A DNA stretch of 64,000 nt from Alloacidobacterium sp963823845 (GTDB lineage: Bacteria > Acidobacteriota > Terriglobia > Terriglobales > Acidobacteriaceae), in NCBI GenBank assembly GCA_963823845.1, contig CAWGND010000011.1:310001-374000 (forward strand), given 5' to 3'. A program made the position numbers and the translations under genes. A model generated the notes under the pieces. The model saw only the letters and a program-made list of their open reading frames with translations. It made no database searches and was not told the origin of the DNA. This document shows, one piece after another, positions 54,317 through 62,409 of the stretch (positions within the stretch are counted from its first letter, which is position 1; each line of letters opens with the position of its first letter).

Positions 54317-55509
54317 ACGGACATCGGCTTGAAGTGGCCGATGTCTTCAACGCTCATCTGCACGAGTTCCTTCAACGCTGGGGCCATGCTGTCTCGGACC
54401 AGCAGCGGAAGGTGCTGCGCGATATCGGCCTATGCCGCACGGCCGTGCTGGGTACTCATCTCGAACGATGCGATCGCTGCAACTATGAGACTGTCGCTTA
54501 CGATTCGTGTCGCAACCGGCACTGTCCCAAGTGTCAGTCCACCGCCCGCGACCGCTGGCTCATGAAACAGGCCGCAAGCCTGCTGCCAGTGCCCTACGCG
54601 CATGTCGTCTTCACCGTACCTGAACAGTTGGCGCCACTCGCGCTCCGCAACCAGCGTCTCTTTTACGGCCTGTTATTTCGGGCCGCTTCTGAGACCCTGC
54701 TGGAGATCGCCGCTGATCCTTCCCATTTGGGGGCACGCATCGGGGCGCTGGCGGTACTGCACACCTGGTCGCAGAACTTGAGACATCATCCGCATCTGCA
54801 CTGTCTCGTTCCCTCCGGCGGACTGGCTCTCGATCACTCCCGCTGGGTCGCAACCCGACCCAACTTCTTTCTGCCCGTGCATGTGCTCAGCCGCATGTTC
54901 CGCGGCAAGATACTGGCCTTCCTCAAGCACGCTTATGCCCGCAGGCAACTTCGTTTTCCTGGATCTCTGGCGGATCTTGCCCAACCACGTCCCTTTCAGT
55001 CACTGCTCAACCTCCTGCGCCACAACAAGTGGGTCGTGCACGCCAAACCACCCTTCGGCGGGCCCGAGCAGGTGTTGAAGTATCTGGCTCGCTACACCCA
55101 CCGCGTCGCCATCGCCAACGGAAGGCTCCTCACCCTCGAAAACGGCCAGGTACGCTTTCGCTGGCGCGATTCCAGACACCACAACCGCATCGGCGTCATG
55201 ACCCTTGACGCAGTCGAGTTCATCCGCCGCTTCCTGCTCCACGTACTGCCTTCACGCTTCGTCAAGATCCGTCACTTCGGCTTGCTCGCCAACCGCAACC
55301 GCCGCCGGGCACTGGCTCTCTGCCGATTCCATCTCAACGCCACCGCTGCCGACAGCACAGAGTTGCTCACCGAACAACAGCGCTCTGCGCTTAACCGCTC
55401 CTGCCCTCGGTGCAAATGCGGCACCATGCACGTCATCGCACGCCACTTCACGGTTGCACTGGGCAGCCCCAACTCACCGCAGGTCTCCGCACACTTCGAC
55501 TCATCCTGA
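54313..55509 (+). CDS. IS91-family HUH (Y2-type fold) transposase
   Basis: From ATG 54313 the protein has 398 residues. An N-terminal zinc-binding region (CDRCNYETVAYDSCRNRHCPKC, about 53-74) precedes the HUH nuclease core. HUH is seen at H161-L-H163 (HHPHLHCL), and the Tyr motif is YLARYTHR with Y261 the likely nucleophile. A C-terminal Cys cluster (CPRCKCG) follows. It nicks one strand at the element end for rolling-circle transposition. A longer frame starting at 53974 is out of frame with the recombinase and is not real. Confidence 0.95.
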   Translation: MNGHRLEVADVFNAHLHEFLQRWGHAVSDQQRKVLRDIGLCRTAVLGTHLERCDRCNYETVAYDSCRNRHCPKCQSTARDRWLMKQAASLLPVPYAHVVFTVPEQLAPLALRNQRLFYGLLFRAASETLLEIAADPSHLGARIGALAVLHTWSQNLRHHPHLHCLVPSGGLALDHSRWVATRPNFFLPVHVLSRMFRGKILAFLKHAYARRQLRFPGSLADLAQPRPFQSLLNLLRHNKWVVHAKPPFGGPEQVLKYLARYTHRVAIANGRLLTLENGQVRFRWRDSRHHNRIGVMTLDAVEFIRRFLLHVLPSRFVKIRHFGLLANRNRRRALALCRFHLNATAADSTELLTEQQRSALNRSCPRCKCGTMHVIARHFTVALGSPNSPQVSAHFDSS

Positions 55510-55895
55510 AGGGAAAATGATGCCGACCTGCATGCCAACCCGACTCCTCGCCACGACGGATTCTCACTCCGCTCACGCCGCCCCACGCCTCGAATCGGCT
55601 CCGCATAGCCTTCAACTTCGTTACTGCCATCCCCTACACACGGCCAGCGAACCACCCCACGAACCTACTCTCCCCACCAACGTCCAATTTCGTGCCCGGT
55701 CGGCCGCCTCAACTCCCCGCAGGCGGCATTCAATCCCCATACATCCACCGCCCTAGCGGCTTACTGCAAATCGCCGTATCCACACCGCTCCGCACCGACT
55801 ACCCCGTGTTCGCACAGTTCCGTGCGCGGTGCGCTGTCGATACGGCACTAGAGATTTAGCACTCGTCCACGCATCCCCCGAGAAGTGCGTTAGAT
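55510..55895. other. Right-hand non-coding end of the IS91-type element
   Basis: About 385 bp without a gene. It carries C-rich sequence with several short inverted repeats and, at 55836-55856, the 21-bp direct repeat. Long open frames here are artefacts of low stop frequency in C-rich DNA. Confidence 0.55.
55836..55856. repeat. 21-bp direct repeat, copy 2
   Basis: GTCGATACGGCACTAGAGATT is identical to 47206-47226. It lies about 330 bp after the transposase stop, where the replication-origin end of an IS91-type element is expected. Confidence 0.75.
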
Positions 55896-56507
55896 TTACT
55901 TGCCAAGAATCAGGGGCACATAGCTTCGGGCGTCTTGCAGCAATTGCTCGCGCGCAATACCGGCCTTGGCGCGAAGCTGCAAACCCTGCAACAAATCTAC
56001 GAGCGCACGGCCTCGCACCTTGGCAGAGGGTGTGCGAGTCAGGCGCCCCGCCTTCATCTCCTGCTCGAAACGTTTCGCGAAAATATCAGCGGATGCGGTG
56101 AAGGCCTTCGCGGCACACGAACGGATCTCCGTTACCCGGTCCGACTGTCCCAGCGCAGCGGCGGCCATCATGCAGCCGCCGCGAGCGTCACCAGTAGCGG
56201 TGTTGACGGTAGCCTCGCAAAAGGCGGTCACGGCCTTGTGGATGTCCGGCTCCGCTTGAAATGCTGCCATTTTGGGAGCTCCATACGTCATCGCATAGCG
56301 CTCGACCGCCCTGAGCAGCAGGGTGGATTTGTCTCCGAAGGCTCGGTATAGAGCGGGTTTGGTGACGTTCACGGCGCGCGCGATCCGATCCACGTCGACT
56401 CCTTCATAGCCATGCTCCCAAAACATCTCAACGGCACGGTCGAGTGCTTCGTCGGGGATAAAGCCTTTTGGACGTCCTGGGGCGCGCTTCGGGATATTAG
56501 TTACCAT
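55896..56507 (-). CDS. TetR-family transcriptional regulator
   Basis: From ATG 56507 the protein has 203 residues. The N-terminal TetR helix-turn-helix is RAVEMFWEHGYEGVDVDRIA with VTKPALYRAFGDKSTLLL. The C-terminal region has the pattern DARGGCMMAAAALG of the TetR_C-type seen in regulators of SDR or oxidoreductase genes. It is divergent from the SDR gene, with about 140 bp between starts, and probably represses that gene. A diverged fragment of a second tetR lies at 57640-57685. Confidence 0.93.
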   Translation of the reverse strand: MVTNIPKRAPGRPKGFIPDEALDRAVEMFWEHGYEGVDVDRIARAVNVTKPALYRAFGDKSTLLLRAVERYAMTYGAPKMAAFQAEPDIHKAVTAFCEATVNTATGDARGGCMMAAAALGQSDRVTEIRSCAAKAFTASADIFAKRFEQEMKAGRLTRTPSAKVRGRALVDLLQGLQLRAKAGIAREQLLQDARSYVPLILGK

Positions 56508-56650
56508 TGCGTACGAAACTCCTTGCATTGCAGCTGTGCTTATCGTACTCTCGCGTATGTAATGCTTCAAGACAGATAAACACAGGACACAACATGGATA
56601 GGTTCAACGGAGAAACAGCACGACCTTCACCCTTCACCACGGAGACGCCC

Positions 56651-57625
56651 ATGGAACATTCGATCGCACTCGTCACCGGCACCACCTCTGGGCTCGGTTA
56701 TGCGGCAGCCAGCATGCTCGCCACCAAGGGCTACCGCCAGGTCATCGTCACCGGGCGCAGCCTGGCCCGGGTCCAGCAAACGGCCGCTCAACTCGCGGCT
56801 GAGACCAAGAAACAGGTCTTCACGCCGCTGGAGCTGGATCTGGACTCGCCATCCAGCGTTCAGTCCGCCCTCGCCGAGCTGGTCAAGCGAGGTAAGCCGA
56901 TCGATTTCCTACTGCTCAATGCCGGATTGGTCCCAACCAAGAAGCGCGTGATCACTGCGGCGGGCGTTGAGGCTTCTCAGGCCCCGCTGATCGGCCATCA
57001 TCAACTGACTGTCGGGTTGCTTCGCGCCAGCCTGCTGAGCCCGAACGCGCGGATTGTTATCGCCGGGGCGGAGCCTGCCCGCGGGGGCGTACCCATGTTC
57101 AAGTACACCGACGTGCCAGCCTTCGCGGCCAAATACTACCGGGGCGACCAAACCGCGGCTGTTGAAGCCCTGCTGCGCAACGGGCCGAACGTGAAGTACG
57201 TGCCCAACAATGCGTATGCTGACGCGAAGCTCATCATCGCTTGGTGGACCGCGGCGCTGGCCCGCCGGCTGCCCGCCGGCATGGCCGTGTACGCCGTCTC
57301 GCCCGGTGGGGCGACCGACACCAAGGTGGTGCGAAACGCTGGCCCGTTGTTGAAGTATCTGTTTATCCCAATCGTGAACCTCATTCCCGGCATGAATCAG
57401 ACGCCGGAGACCGCGGCCCGTCGGTACCTCCAGGCGTCGGAGTTCGGAACCGACGTCTCAGGGCAATTCTTCGCCTCGGCTCAAGGGAAGTTCTCAGGCC
57501 CAATTGAGGCGCAGCGCCACCCACACCTCCACGATCGCGCCAACCAGGAAGCCGCGTGGCAGGCCGTCGTCAAGGTCTCTGGCGTCGACTTGTCTCATCC
57601 AGCATCCTTGACCGCGGTGTCCTGA
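56651..57625 (+). CDS. SDR-family oxidoreductase
   Basis: From ATG 56651 the protein has about 324 residues; ATG 56594 is possible. The Rossmann motif is TGTTSGLG, LNAGLVPTKK stands for the NNAG motif, and the active site is YADAK (Tyr-x3-Lys). A C-terminal extension (FGTDVSGQFFASAQGKFSGP) resembles retinol-dehydrogenase/WW-oxidoreductase-like SDRs. Probably induced when the adjacent TetR is released. Substrate unknown. Confidence 0.9.
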   Translation: MEHSIALVTGTTSGLGYAAASMLATKGYRQVIVTGRSLARVQQTAAQLAAETKKQVFTPLELDLDSPSSVQSALAELVKRGKPIDFLLLNAGLVPTKKRVITAAGVEASQAPLIGHHQLTVGLLRASLLSPNARIVIAGAEPARGGVPMFKYTDVPAFAAKYYRGDQTAAVEALLRNGPNVKYVPNNAYADAKLIIAWWTAALARRLPAGMAVYAVSPGGATDTKVVRNAGPLLKYLFIPIVNLIPGMNQTPETAARRYLQASEFGTDVSGQFFASAQGKFSGPIEAQRHPHLHDRANQEAAWQAVVKVSGVDLSHPASLTAVS

Positions 57626-57639
57626 AGGAGCGCCGGTCG

Positions 57640-57685
57640 CGGTCGAGTGCTTCGTCGGGGATAAAGCCTTCTGGGCGTCCTGGGG
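57640..57685 (-). pseudogene. Fragment of a second tetR gene
   Basis: 46 bp align with 56437-56482 of the intact tetR, with a few changes (for example CCTTCTGGGCGTCC against CCTTTTGGACGTCC). On the minus strand it reads GRPEGFIPDEALDRD, against GRPKGFIPDEALDRA. Flanking bases on both sides differ, so only the N-terminal hinge of a paralogue remains. The rest of 57626-57892 holds no supported gene. Confidence 0.7.
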
Positions 57686-57892
57686 GGGTGAGAACCGGAG
57701 TGCATTGTCAACTCCGGAAACGAGCAGCGTGGCCAAGTGTTCTCGAATGACGACTTCAGGCCAACCCGCCCATCGACCCGGCTTGCAACCTGCCTTCCGG
57801 CTTTCAACGCTTCCGGCAATTCCGAAACGGAATCCACTCATCGCGCGTTCCGCGCAACCCCTTGGGGCCACCGTGCTCTCCCAGCCCCGGCC

Positions 57893-60544
57893 CTACTGCG
57901 ATTCCTTCGTAACCGCGTCGGCGGCGTTGCCGGCTACCACCCAGCTTGCTGACCCGGCGACGACGGCTTCATCCTCGAACCAGAGAAGTCCGAAGTCGTC
58001 GATGCACTCGGGAAAATCCGGCTTGATGATGATGTATCCCGGAATCACGGCGCCCGGAATGTAAGAGTTGTCGGCGCGGTTGTTGCTGTACGTCTTCGTC
58101 TTCGAGACCGTACCGACGCCGGCCACATACGAAGTGCTGGATACGGGGTGCGTTCCGAGAATGTAGTTGACGGCGCGAAGCGTGTATTCGGGGCCCACAA
58201 GATCCGGAAAGGCCTTGTGCAGGAAGTACATCCGGATGGCCATGTCCACCACGGCGCCCGAGCCGCCCCAGGTGCCCAGGCTCGGCGGCACGCCGAACGG
58301 GGTTGCGTCCAACTGCTTGTCCAGGCCGGCCATGTAGGTCTTCACCGCTTCCCGCATCTGGTCTTTCGCGCTCGGGTCCAGATAAGGCAAGGCGCGGACC
58401 GCCGTCCAGCCACGAAGACCCATCTGCTGCGGCGTGATCATCTGCGGGAACAACTCCCTGAGGCGGGACTTGTAAGGCTCGGCGCCATGCGTGGCAATGG
58501 TCAACTCAAGAGCCGCGGCCCAGTCCATCCCCACGTTAAATCCGCCACGGCCTGCGCTGGCCGGCCGGTTGCTGCCGCTTTGAGCGCCGGAGACCGTCCC
58601 CTGAGACGCAGCCAGCACTCCGCCTGCAGGAGCGCCTGCCGGAGCCGCTCCGCCGAAGCCGCCGCCGGCCGGAAACGGTGTGGGGTGAGCCTTCTCGTCA
58701 TTCCATGCTTTGATCGCGGTCTCCAGGCAGTCTTTCGCTAATGCGTCGTCCCAGCCCTTCAGCACATCGGCCGCCGCAGCCAGGGCCGCGATGCCGTTCC
58801 ACTGGAAAAACGGATTCGTACTGGTAAAAATCCAGCGGTCGTCCGGCTTTCCGGAGTAGTCGCCCTTCACTTCGTTGGGGCCAAGATTCGGGTCATAGAT
58901 GCGGCCATCGGTCTTTGAAGCGCCATCGCCCAAGTGCGTGTACTGGCGCAGATCCGGCTCGTGCGTCCCGCGAATGGCGTGGCCGATATTGTGGTACTGC
59001 GCCAGAATGAGCAATGCGCCGTGCTTGACCTGCTGCACCGTATCCGGCACGCCATCGGGACGGTGCATCTCGACGTTACGGGCGGCTTCATCCACCGTAA
59101 GCTCGTCGTACTTGAGATTGAACTCGCGATACACCAGAGCCAGACTCTGAATCACGCTCAGCTGCGCCGGCTCCTCGAGGTCGAAGTCGCCGGCATCATA
59201 CCAGCCGCCCACGTTCATCCCGGGAATGTGATCGCCGGCTTTGTACTTTCCGTCCGTCGCCGTCGCCTGATTCCAGCCGTCGAATTGATCCCCCACCACA
59301 GGCGCCATCCTGCCATCGTCCAGGTGCGAAGCACCGTGCCATATTCGGTAGCCTTCGCGCACGGAAACGTGATCCATCTGCTCGGCAAGGTGATGATCCA
59401 GGCTGTCCTGCCAGATGTTGGCGTAAGCGTCTTTGGAGATGGGGAAGGGCGCCGTACGCTGGTCCGCGTACTCGATGACATAAAGGCCCGGGTCCTTGAC
59501 GGGGGTGAAGTCGAATTTCGAATAGACGTAGCGCAGCCAGGGCGTTGCAGGCGTAATGGGGCCTTCGAACGCCTGCTTGTACGATCCGTCCTCCATCAGC
59601 CGCAGCACTCGGGCCGTCTTCGGCCCGGTGTACTTCGGGTCGAGTTCGAGCACTGCCACTTTGGAGAAACCCGGCGCATAACCCACCTGGCTGTGCGCGA
59701 TCATCGGTGGCCGCGTCCAGTTGGGAATCACGTCCGGCCGGATGTGCCATACGATGGCGCCGGTGGTCTTGCCCGAAGGGATCAGCGAACGCAAAACGAA
59801 CCAGCCGTTTTGCGCGCGGTCGCGTCCATCGAACAGCATGAGGTCGGCCGTATCCGACGTAACGTTGACCCGGGCCAGGGCGTCGTCGACTCCCAGGGTG
59901 ATGCTCTTGCCCTCGGCGAACGGCAGCGGCTGCGTGTATCCTTTGGCCTTCTCCCAGTCCTCCAGGTAGTAGGCCTTTTTCGGTTCATCCGGCAACGGTA
60001 GCACCTTGACCATGGGATCGTCCGGAGTGCGCGGAAAGATGCCGGCTTTGGTTCCATCCACCAAGTAGGCCTTGCCCATGTAGATCGAGGGCAGGAACTC
60101 CAGGTTGAAACCCGCCCGCCCGGCCAGTTTCTGCGGCAGCGGGTTGTCGAGATTGATGCTGACCTTGACGCCGCCCGGTTCCGCTTCCACTTCCAGCGTG
60201 TAGCTGAAATCGAAGGTCGGGAAAGCGAGGTCGGCGGTGAGCCGGTTGTTCTCTTTATCGGCGTGGCGTCCTTTGAGGGTCGCCACCAGGTCCCACTGCT
60301 CGGGCGTCGGCATCAGGCGCACGTCGCCGTTGGTGGCGATGCGTGCCCCATGCAGAATCATCTCCATGGCCGTGTTCTTCTGATCTACGAAAACGGGATG
60401 GTAGGTGCTGTCGTAGAGAAAAACGCTGAAACCCTGCGTATCGAGGTAATTCTTGTCGGTCACCTTCATGCCAAAATCGGAGCCAAACAGGCTTGGACCG
60501 GAAGTCAGGAGCACGAGGAGACACACTGCGATTCGGGAGAGCAT
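57893..60544 (-). CDS. Exported GH9 endoglucanase-type glycoside hydrolase
   Basis: From ATG 60544 the protein has about 883 residues with a signal peptide (SRIAVCLLVLLTSGPSLFG). An N-terminal beta-rich part (about 30-290) precedes the CelD_N Ig-like domain (about 285-380, HSQVGYAPGFSKVAVLEL). The GH9 (alpha/alpha)6 barrel shows the catalytic aspartate motif GGWYDAGDFD. The C-terminal acid lies near WFEDEAVV. A Gly/Ala/Pro-rich insert (PFPAGGGFGGAAPAGAPAGG) interrupts the barrel near residue 665. It hydrolyses beta-1,4-glucans outside the cell. It is last in the operon after the esterase. Confidence 0.93.
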   Translation of the reverse strand: MLSRIAVCLLVLLTSGPSLFGSDFGMKVTDKNYLDTQGFSVFLYDSTYHPVFVDQKNTAMEMILHGARIATNGDVRLMPTPEQWDLVATLKGRHADKENNRLTADLAFPTFDFSYTLEVEAEPGGVKVSINLDNPLPQKLAGRAGFNLEFLPSIYMGKAYLVDGTKAGIFPRTPDDPMVKVLPLPDEPKKAYYLEDWEKAKGYTQPLPFAEGKSITLGVDDALARVNVTSDTADLMLFDGRDRAQNGWFVLRSLIPSGKTTGAIVWHIRPDVIPNWTRPPMIAHSQVGYAPGFSKVAVLELDPKYTGPKTARVLRLMEDGSYKQAFEGPITPATPWLRYVYSKFDFTPVKDPGLYVIEYADQRTAPFPISKDAYANIWQDSLDHHLAEQMDHVSVREGYRIWHGASHLDDGRMAPVVGDQFDGWNQATATDGKYKAGDHIPGMNVGGWYDAGDFDLEEPAQLSVIQSLALVYREFNLKYDELTVDEAARNVEMHRPDGVPDTVQQVKHGALLILAQYHNIGHAIRGTHEPDLRQYTHLGDGASKTDGRIYDPNLGPNEVKGDYSGKPDDRWIFTSTNPFFQWNGIAALAAAADVLKGWDDALAKDCLETAIKAWNDEKAHPTPFPAGGGFGGAAPAGAPAGGVLAASQGTVSGAQSGSNRPASAGRGGFNVGMDWAAALELTIATHGAEPYKSRLRELFPQMITPQQMGLRGWTAVRALPYLDPSAKDQMREAVKTYMAGLDKQLDATPFGVPPSLGTWGGSGAVVDMAIRMYFLHKAFPDLVGPEYTLRAVNYILGTHPVSSTSYVAGVGTVSKTKTYSNNRADNSYIPGAVIPGYIIIKPDFPECIDDFGLLWFEDEAVVAGSASWVVAGNAADAVTKESQ

Positions 60545-60639
60545 AGACTCGATACACCTGCTCCTTTGCCACAACATCATATGACATGAACACCGTCCAG
60601 GTGGAATCGGATGCCAGCGCTATGACATCGCAGCAACCG

Positions 60640-62337
60640 TCAGGTCAAGATGATCTTGCGAGCTTCCGCTTCCGGGTCATCGGTCATGCGAGACTCGTTG
60701 TCCCAGATCATCGTCCGATTGGTGCCAGGATTGGTTGGCGCCCAGTTTAATCCGGGTATGCTCGGATTTCCGGTTGCGGCAAATGCGGCCCACGAGGACG
60801 CCATCTTCTTCGCCAGCGCCAGCGCCTCCTGTGTATTTCCTGTCCCCTGCTCACAGCGCTTCGTGTTATCGAAGCAGAATTGAAGATCTGCCGTATGCCA
60901 TGCGCCAGGCACGCCATCGAGAATCGCCGTCTGCCATGTGAAATAGTACGCGTACGCCGGCGCGGCCTTTAGCTCATGTTTCAATCGCGCCATCTTCACC
61001 ACGTTGTTCCGCATCCCGAGCCCATTCAATCCCGCAGTTCCGCTGCATATATACGAAAGCGTCTGAATCTTCTTCTGCGGATACGCCTTCTTCAGCGCCG
61101 CAACGATCGCCGTCGCCTTCTCCTCGCTATATGTCTTCGCAAGGTTTGCACGCCACTCCTCTTCCGTCGGGCGCGAAGACATCTGGTTCCCCTCTTCGCT
61201 CACCGAACCTACCAGCATCGGCACATTCTTTGATACCTCAGGAGCGGCGTCGAAGAACGACCGCATGTTGATCACCTTCCCGTCAACGCAAGGCGACCAC
61301 CCCACGCGCGGTGTCCCCGGCGCCCCGGGCCCCATCATTGGCCGTCCCGGCGGATTGATCTTCGCAGCCGCCGCGTTCCCGGCCGCAAACAGCTTGGCCC
61401 ACTCCATCTTCTGGAGCGAACCCATATCGTTCGACGCAAGCCCGAGTTCCTTCATCGTCTGCCGTGCCAGTTCCTTCTGCTGATCTCGGCTCGGAATGTT
61501 CCCACCACCGCCGGACTGCGCCGCAGCCCGATGGATCAGGCCCACCGCGGAAGGCATACCCATTAGCGTCGTCACCTTCGATCCGCCGCCCGACTGCCCG
61601 TAGATCATCACGCGATTCGGATCGCCTCCGAAGTTTTCGATGTTCTCCTGAACCCACTTCAGCGCCGCAACCAGGTCCGTCATCCCTGCGTTCGCGGAGT
61701 CCTCATAGGCCGAACCGCCAATCTCCGACGCATCGAAGAACCCGAGGATATTCAGGCGGTGATTCACCGAGACCTGCACCACCTCGTGGTGCCGCGCCAT
61801 CTGCGCGCCCTCGTGCGATGGCAGTTCGTAGGATGATCCGAAGCTGAACCCGCCGCCGTGCATGTAGAACATCACGGGCCGCTTTCCCGTCAGGCTCGAC
61901 GTCCAGATGTTCAGCTTCAACATGTCCTCGCTCTGCCATCCGTCGTCCCAGTCGAACAAAAATGTCTGTTCGACGCTCGTCCACGGGTGCAGGGTCTGTG
62001 GGCAGTTCGCACCGTACGCCAAAGCGGGATACTCGTCCGTCCAGGGCGCAGGCGGCTTGGCCGGTAGCCACCGATTCTCCCCAGCCGTCGTTGCCCCATA
62101 CGGCACTCCCTTGAACGTCAGCACGCCGCCATCCACAAACCCGCGCACCTTGCCGTACTGCGTCTTCGCCACAGCCGTTCGCGGCGTCGACACGTTTCCG
62201 GGCTCCTGGTGCGAGCCTGTCTTCACGCTGTCAGAGCCGAAGGCGGACTTGCTCATCGCCGCCCCTAAGCCTGCCGTAGTGGACAGCAGCAGCGCCTCGC
62301 GCCGCGTCAGAACAACAGCCGGTTTCGACTTCGCCAT
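60640..62337 (-). CDS. Exported type B carboxylesterase
   Basis: A 565-residue alpha/beta hydrolase. The N-terminus has a twin-arginine-like signal (LTRREALLLSTTAGLGAAM). Catalytic Ser is in GQSGGGSK, Glu probably in GSVSEEGNQ and His in GAWHTADLQF; the oxyanion loop is MYHGGGFSFGS-like (MHGGGFSFGSSYE). It probably cleaves acetyl or feruloyl esters from polysaccharide fragments, given GH3 upstream and GH9 downstream; the family alone does not fix the substrate. Confidence 0.92.
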   Translation of the reverse strand: MAKSKPAVVLTRREALLLSTTAGLGAAMSKSAFGSDSVKTGSHQEPGNVSTPRTAVAKTQYGKVRGFVDGGVLTFKGVPYGATTAGENRWLPAKPPAPWTDEYPALAYGANCPQTLHPWTSVEQTFLFDWDDGWQSEDMLKLNIWTSSLTGKRPVMFYMHGGGFSFGSSYELPSHEGAQMARHHEVVQVSVNHRLNILGFFDASEIGGSAYEDSANAGMTDLVAALKWVQENIENFGGDPNRVMIYGQSGGGSKVTTLMGMPSAVGLIHRAAAQSGGGGNIPSRDQQKELARQTMKELGLASNDMGSLQKMEWAKLFAAGNAAAAKINPPGRPMMGPGAPGTPRVGWSPCVDGKVINMRSFFDAAPEVSKNVPMLVGSVSEEGNQMSSRPTEEEWRANLAKTYSEEKATAIVAALKKAYPQKKIQTLSYICSGTAGLNGLGMRNNVVKMARLKHELKAAPAYAYYFTWQTAILDGVPGAWHTADLQFCFDNTKRCEQGTGNTQEALALAKKMASSWAAFAATGNPSIPGLNWAPTNPGTNRTMIWDNESRMTDDPEAEARKIILT

Positions 62338-62409
62338 GAACAGCTTCTCCTCTCGTGTGCAATCAATCGCTTTGAAATTCCGCGACTCGCTCGCAGCAGG
62401 CGATCCTCG

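Larger units (their letters stand above)
53373..55856 (+). mobile_element. IS91-type HUH transposon with accessory tyrosine recombinase
   Basis: Two coupled genes, a tyrosine recombinase and an IS91 HUH transposase, are followed by about 300 bp rich in short inverted repeats (for example CGCACAGTTCCGTGCGCGG near 55810). The boundaries are estimates: the left near the palindrome at 53373, the right at the 21-bp sequence 55836-55856, which is repeated at 47206. IS91-type elements have no inverted terminal repeats or target duplication, so the ends cannot be proved here. Confidence 0.75.

Noticed and set aside
55205..55756. 183-codon frame after the IS91 transposase
   Set aside because: It begins inside the transposase in another frame and continues in C-rich DNA poor in stops; no ribosome site.
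57494..57871. 125-codon minus-strand frame after the SDR
   Set aside because: It overlaps the SDR 3' end antisense and runs through the tetR fragment in a different frame; no homology pattern.
58934..60001. 355-codon plus-strand frame
   Set aside because: Antisense shadow of the GH9 gene.
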